A stretch of 9,486 nucleotides of DNA from Thermoplasmata archaeon (lineage in GTDB: Archaea > Thermoplasmatota > Thermoplasmata > Lutacidiplasmatales > UBA184). Where the stretch lies: the NCBI GenBank assembly GCA_030043855.1, contig JASHWW010000112.1, positions 1 to 9,486 of the forward strand. Reading direction: 5' to 3'. The position numbers and the translations under genes were made by a program. Positions 7,165-9,486 of this stretch are shown piece after piece (positions within the stretch are counted from its first letter, which is position 1; the number at the start of each line of letters is the position of its first letter). Below the pieces are notes generated by a model. The model saw nothing but the letters and a program-made list of their open reading frames with translations. It was not told the origin of the DNA and did no database searches.

Positions 7165-7770
7165 TTAGAGGGCGACTTGCACCCAGTCGCGCAAGGCGAC
7201 CACGTCGCGCTCCCACCGATCGCGGAGCGCCCGGGAGCGCAGTGCGGCCGCGGGGTGGATCAGCGGGAAGATTGGTCCGTCGGGCGAGCCGAGCGGGCGA
7301 CCGGCCGCGAGGAGGATGCGGGGCGCCTCCGGGGCGAGCTCCCGCAGAGCGACCGCGCCCAGCGGAACGAGCGCTCGCGGCCGCAGCAGGGCGAGTTGCC
7401 GACGCAAGTACGGGCGACAGGTCCGTGCGGCGGCGCGGTCGAACCGGTTCCCGGGCGGTCGGCACTTGAGCACGTTCAGGATGCCGAACTCGCGCGTCGA
7501 CAGGCCGACCACGTCGATCGCCGCGTTCAGGCGGCTACCGGAACGGCCGACGAACGGGAGACCCGCCCGGTCCTCGGCGGCGCCCGGCGCTTCGCCCACG
7601 AACACCAGGCGGGGCGAGGGAGAGCCGCGGTAGACGACGGCGTGGGTCCGGGTCGCGCCCAGGGGGCAGAGGCGACACGCGCGGATCTCCGCGGACAGCC
7701 GCTCCCAGGACTCGGAAAACGGAGCGGAATCGCCGACCCCGGCGGCCGGCGACCGGTCCGGGCCGTTCAT
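7165..7770 (-). CDS. udg: Type IV (family 4) uracil-DNA glycosylase, 4Fe-4S
   Basis: The enzyme removes uracil, chiefly from cytosine deamination, to start base-excision repair. Numbered from the ATG at 7770 (201 residues), it shows four cluster cysteines Cys32-x2-Cys35, Cys103 and Cys118, the spacing of the archaeal and thermophilic Fe-S glycosylases. Motif 1 is GEAPGAAEDRAGLPFVG (59-75), with the glutamate after Gly typical of type IV rather than type V. Asn99 in LNVLKCRPPGNR binds uracil, and IHPAAALRS (171-179) holds the active-site His172-Pro173. The usual size and complete motif set argue for an active enzyme. An upstream ATG at 7857 is in frame but would run across the TATA box and into the divergent rps12. 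It lies directly upstream of polB on the same strand with a 32-nt spacer, which fits a uracil-surveillance partnership. Confidence 0.93.
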   Translation of the reverse strand: MNGPDRSPAAGVGDSAPFSESWERLSAEIRACRLCPLGATRTHAVVYRGSPSPRLVFVGEAPGAAEDRAGLPFVGRSGSRLNAAIDVVGLSTREFGILNVLKCRPPGNRFDRAAARTCRPYLRRQLALLRPRALVPLGAVALRELAPEAPRILLAAGRPLGSPDGPIFPLIHPAAALRSRALRDRWERDVVALRDWVQVAL

Positions 7771-7792
7771 CGGCGGTGAGTCGGGAACGCGC

Positions 7793-7799
7793 TTAAATA
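7793..7799. promoter_or_regulatory. Divergent TATA element shared by udg and rps12
   Basis: TTAAATA (minus strand TATTTAA) is the only A/T-rich element in the 61-nt gap and is close to a TATA consensus on both strands. For udg on the minus strand its centre is 26 nt from the ATG at 7770, predicting a leaderless transcript. For rps12 on the plus strand it is 36 nt from the ATG at 7832, predicting a leader of about 10 nt. One element, or two overlapping ones, would have to serve both directions. Confidence 0.6.
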
Positions 7800-7831
7800 G
7801 TGACTCCCCGTGGCTCGGCCCCTTCAGCGAT

Positions 7832-8266
7832 ATGCCACCGCCGTCCGGACTCCACACTGCCGGCCGTCTGGCCGACTTGCGCCAGCGGCGACGCTGGTCG
7901 GACCGGTACTACAAGCGTCGAACGTTGCATCTCAAAGAACGGTCGGACCCGCTCGAGGGGGCGCCGCAGGCCCGCGGGATCGTCATCGAGAAGGTCGGGG
8001 TCGAGGCGAAGCAGCCGAACTCGGCGATCCGCAAGTGCATCAAGGTCCAGTTGATCAAGAACGGCCGACAGGTGACCGCCTTCGCTGTCGGGGACGGCGC
8101 CATCAACTTTATCGATGAGCACGACGAGGTGCTGGTCGAGGGGATCGGAGGCCGCATGGGACGTTCCTACGGCGACATCCCCGGCGTCCGGTACAAGGTG
8201 ATCCAGGTGAACGGCGTCTCGCTCGACGAGCTCGTGCGCGGACGCAAGGAGAAGCCGGCCCGATGA
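7832..8266 (+). CDS. rps12: Small ribosomal subunit protein uS12
   Basis: The 144-residue protein is archaeal/eukaryotic-type uS12, the decoding-centre protein of the small subunit. Recognisable blocks are WSDRYYKRR (22-30), DPLEGAPQARGIV (39-51), the universally conserved decoding loop KQPNSAIRKC (60-69), DGAINFIDEHDEV (88-100) and GDIPGVRYKV (114-123), ending in the usual GRKEKPAR. As I remember the family, archaeal uS12 usually has proline before GDG in this region; here it is AVGDGA, a mild deviation. It opens the str-type operon. Its stop overlaps the uS7 start in ATGA (8263-8266), implying coupled translation. There is no Shine-Dalgarno sequence before the ATG, consistent with a very short leader. 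RNA polymerase subunit genes, which often precede rps12 in archaea, are not adjacent here. Confidence 0.98.
   Translation: MPPPSGLHTAGRLADLRQRRRWSDRYYKRRTLHLKERSDPLEGAPQARGIVIEKVGVEAKQPNSAIRKCIKVQLIKNGRQVTAFAVGDGAINFIDEHDEVLVEGIGGRMGRSYGDIPGVRYKVIQVNGVSLDELVRGRKEKPAR
8246..8251 (+). promoter_or_regulatory. Shine-Dalgarno site for rps7
   Basis: AAGGAG within the last codons of rps12 lies 11 nt before the uS7 ATG at 8263. It supports this start and contrasts with the first genes of transcripts here, which lack such sites. Confidence 0.55.
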
Positions 8267-8925
8267 GCGGGAACCCGGAACAGATGCTGCCGCCGGAGCC
8301 GGGCGTCGACGACGTGGGCCCGGTCGTCCAGCGACCCGCGCCTCCGCCGCCGCCTCCGTTCGCCGTCCCTCCGCTGTTCGGCAAGTACCCGTTCGAGGGG
8401 GTCGAGGTCCACGACCCGGGACTCCTGCCGTACCTCTACCTCCACCCGGTCTACGCCCCCCACACGGAGGGCCGGCTCTCCGGTCGTCCGTTCCAGAAGA
8501 CGCGGATGCATCTCGTGGAGCGGCTCGCGAACCACCTGATGAAGGGCGGCAAGTTCACCGGCAAGAAGTCGAAGGCGCTCGCCACGGTGCGGAAGGCGTT
8601 CGACGAGCTCGCCCAGAAGGAGGGCAAGAACCCGCTCCAACTCCTCGTGGACGCCGTGGAGAACGCGGCCCCGCGCGAGGAGGTCACCCGCCTGCAGTTC
8701 GGCGGGATCTCGGTGCCCCGGGCGGTCGACGCCTCTCCGGCGCGCCGGCTCAACGTCGCGATCCGCAACTTGGCCGCGGGCGCCATCCAGGCGTCCCACA
8801 AGTCGACGAAACCGATCCACTCGTGCCTCGCGGACGAGATCCGCCTCGCGGCGAAGGGGGACCTGACGTCCTTCGCGGTCGGGCGGAAGGAAGAGGTCGA
8901 GCGGGTCGCCCAGTCGGCGCGCTGA
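8263..8925 (+). CDS. rps7: Small ribosomal subunit protein uS7
   Basis: The 220-residue protein is archaeal uS7, which nucleates assembly of the small-subunit head and lines the E site and mRNA exit. The conserved body runs from about residue 38: FGKYPF, HTEGRLSGRPFQKTRMHLVERL (67-88), KGGKFTGKK (94-102), NPLQLLVDAVENAAPREE (123-140), GGISVPRAVDASPARR (147-162), LADEI (189-193) and SFAVGRKEEVERVAQSAR (203-220). The first 37 residues are an acidic, proline-rich extension with a run of six prolines (27-32), longer than usual for archaeal uS7 and probably disordered. The start is fixed by the 4-nt ATGA overlap with rps12 and by AAGGAG 11 nt upstream. EF-2 follows after 16 nt in the same operon. 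Confidence 0.98.
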   Translation: MSGNPEQMLPPEPGVDDVGPVVQRPAPPPPPPFAVPPLFGKYPFEGVEVHDPGLLPYLYLHPVYAPHTEGRLSGRPFQKTRMHLVERLANHLMKGGKFTGKKSKALATVRKAFDELAQKEGKNPLQLLVDAVENAAPREEVTRLQFGGISVPRAVDASPARRLNVAIRNLAAGAIQASHKSTKPIHSCLADEIRLAAKGDLTSFAVGRKEEVERVAQSAR

Positions 8926-8930
8926 GGCGG

Positions 8931-8934
8931 GGAG
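8931..8934 (+). promoter_or_regulatory. Shine-Dalgarno site for fusA (EF-2)
   Basis: GGAG, within the purine run 8929-8938 of the 16-nt gap, sits 7 nt before the ATG at 8942, an ideal spacing. It supports the EF-2 start and translation from the operon mRNA. Confidence 0.6.
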
Positions 8935-8941
8935 AGGGACC

Positions 8942-9486
8942 ATGACGCACATTCGAAGCGAGCTGGCGAAGGCCATTCCCGACATGATGCGGAACATCGA
9001 CCGCATCCGGAACATCGGGATCGTCGCGCACATCCACCACGGGAAGACGACCCTCTCCGACAACCTGCTGGCCGCCGCCGGGATGATCTCGAACGAGCTG
9101 GCGGGCAAGCAACTCTACCTCAACTTCGACGAACAGGAGCAGGCCCGCCTGCTCACGATCAACAACGCCGACGTCACGATCGTCCACGAATTCGAGGGGC
9201 AGCAGCACCTGATCAACCTCATCGACACTCCCGGCCACGTCGACTTCGGCGGGGACGTCACCCGCGCGATGCGGGCCGTCGACGGCGCCATCGTCGTGGT
9301 CTGCGCGGTCGAGGGCGTCATGGCCCAGACCGAGACGGTGCTGCGGCAGGCGCTCCGCGAGAAGGTGAAACCGGTCCTCTTCATCAACAAGGTCGACCGG
9401 GCGATCAAGGAGCTCCAGCTGACGTCGGAGTCGCTGCAGAAGCGGTTCACGTCGATCATCACCGAGGTCAACGAGCTGATCCGGAA
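8942..9486 (+). CDS. fusA: Translation elongation factor 2 (3' partial), altered GTPase motifs
   Basis: EF-2 is the GTPase that drives tRNA-mRNA translocation. The first 181 codons are visible, covering most of the G domain; the gene runs off the window. Family marks are IRNIGIVAH (22-30), LSDNLLAAAGMISNELAGKQL (38-58), FDEQEQAR (62-69), G3 DTPGH (95-99) with catalytic His99, GGDVTRAMRAVDGAIVVV (103-120) and G4 NKVD (149-152). Two core motifs deviate. The P-loop reads AHIHHGKT (29-36), with His32 replacing the near-invariant Asp, and switch I reads ARLLTI (68-73) instead of ARGITI, though the Mg-binding Thr72 remains. Asn61 (usually Asp) and Ala128 (usually Pro, in VMPQTE) are further changes. 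Position in the str operon and the otherwise standard sequence argue for the true EF-2 rather than a remote paralogue. The diphthamide region lies beyond the window. Confidence 0.96.
   Translation, partial: MTHIRSELAKAIPDMMRNIDRIRNIGIVAHIHHGKTTLSDNLLAAAGMISNELAGKQLYLNFDEQEQARLLTINNADVTIVHEFEGQQHLINLIDTPGHVDFGGDVTRAMRAVDGAIVVVCAVEGVMAQTETVLRQALREKVKPVLFINKVDRAIKELQLTSESLQKRFTSIITEVNELIR

Noticed and set aside
4509..7168. Long frames across the polymerase gene (5333-7168 plus, 4509-6866 minus)
   Set aside because: They are shadows of polB with low-complexity composition; polB carries every exonuclease and polymerase motif in its own frame.
7133..7465. A 111-residue N-terminal extension of the polymerase
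   Set aside because: It overlaps the glycosylase gene, is Arg/Pro/Ala low-complexity, and would place the TATA box at 7155-7160 inside the gene; the GTG at 7132 gives a normal N-terminus.
7778..7806. GAGTC/GACTC inverted repeat around the udg-rps12 TATA element
   Set aside because: Only five bases match on each side with an off-centre TATA; this is easily expected by chance.
7771..7857. Upstream in-frame start for the glycosylase at 7857
   Set aside because: It would cross the shared TATA element and the rps12 start; the ATG at 7770 has the standard 26-nt spacing.
8167..9471. Minus-strand open frames opposite rps7 and fusA
   Set aside because: They lie entirely opposite conserved translation genes, show no motifs, and have shadow-type composition.
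1..9486. Search for CRISPR repeats, tRNA or rRNA genes, insertion sequences and attachment sites
   Set aside because: About 97 % of the window is explained by coding sequence, the gaps are at most 76 nt, and none shows spaced repeats, cloverleaf potential or terminal inverted repeats.

Overview
The window reads as a compact, GC-rich (about 70 % by eye) archaeal chromosome segment. Archaeal marks are a replicative family-B DNA polymerase with the uracil-sensing N-terminal pocket, archaeal-type uS12 and uS7 followed by EF-2, a type IV Fe-S uracil-DNA glycosylase, and TATA boxes about 26 nt ahead of start codons, which implies leaderless transcripts. My best guess is a high-GC soil or sediment Thermoplasmatota lineage, because the EF-2 start resembles Thermoplasma EF-2. 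The lineage is inferred only from remembered similarity. About 97 % of the window is coding, no gap exceeds 76 nt, and I see no mobile element, CRISPR array, tRNA or rRNA.

Layout. (1) 1-183 is the C-terminal tail of an unidentified gene. (2) 235-1188, plus strand: an 84-residue CxxC protein and a DedA-family membrane protein, 18 nt apart. (3) 1192-2538, minus strand: dihydroorotase (pyrimidine synthesis), ending 3 nt from the DedA stop. It diverges across a 76-nt promoter region from (4) 2615-4660, plus strand: PurM (purine synthesis) and an EamA-type ten-helix transporter. (5) 4664-7770, minus strand: uracil-DNA glycosylase then DNA polymerase B, again ending 3 nt from the convergent transporter. 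(6) 7832-9486, plus strand: a str-type operon, rps12-rps7-fusA, with EF-2 cut by the window edge.

Together the genes form a housekeeping neighbourhood: nucleotide synthesis, replication with uracil surveillance, and translation. First genes of transcripts mostly look leaderless, whereas the internal genes rps7 and fusA carry Shine-Dalgarno sequences.

The most striking point is in EF-2. The near-invariant P-loop aspartate (AHIDHGKT) is histidine (AHIHHGKT), and the switch I RGITI is RLLTI. These are the two residues that, in translational GTPases, help hold a structural and catalytic monovalent cation. Changing both in an otherwise normal EF-2 G domain inside the str operon suggests an altered GTPase mechanism and is the best candidate here for something undescribed.
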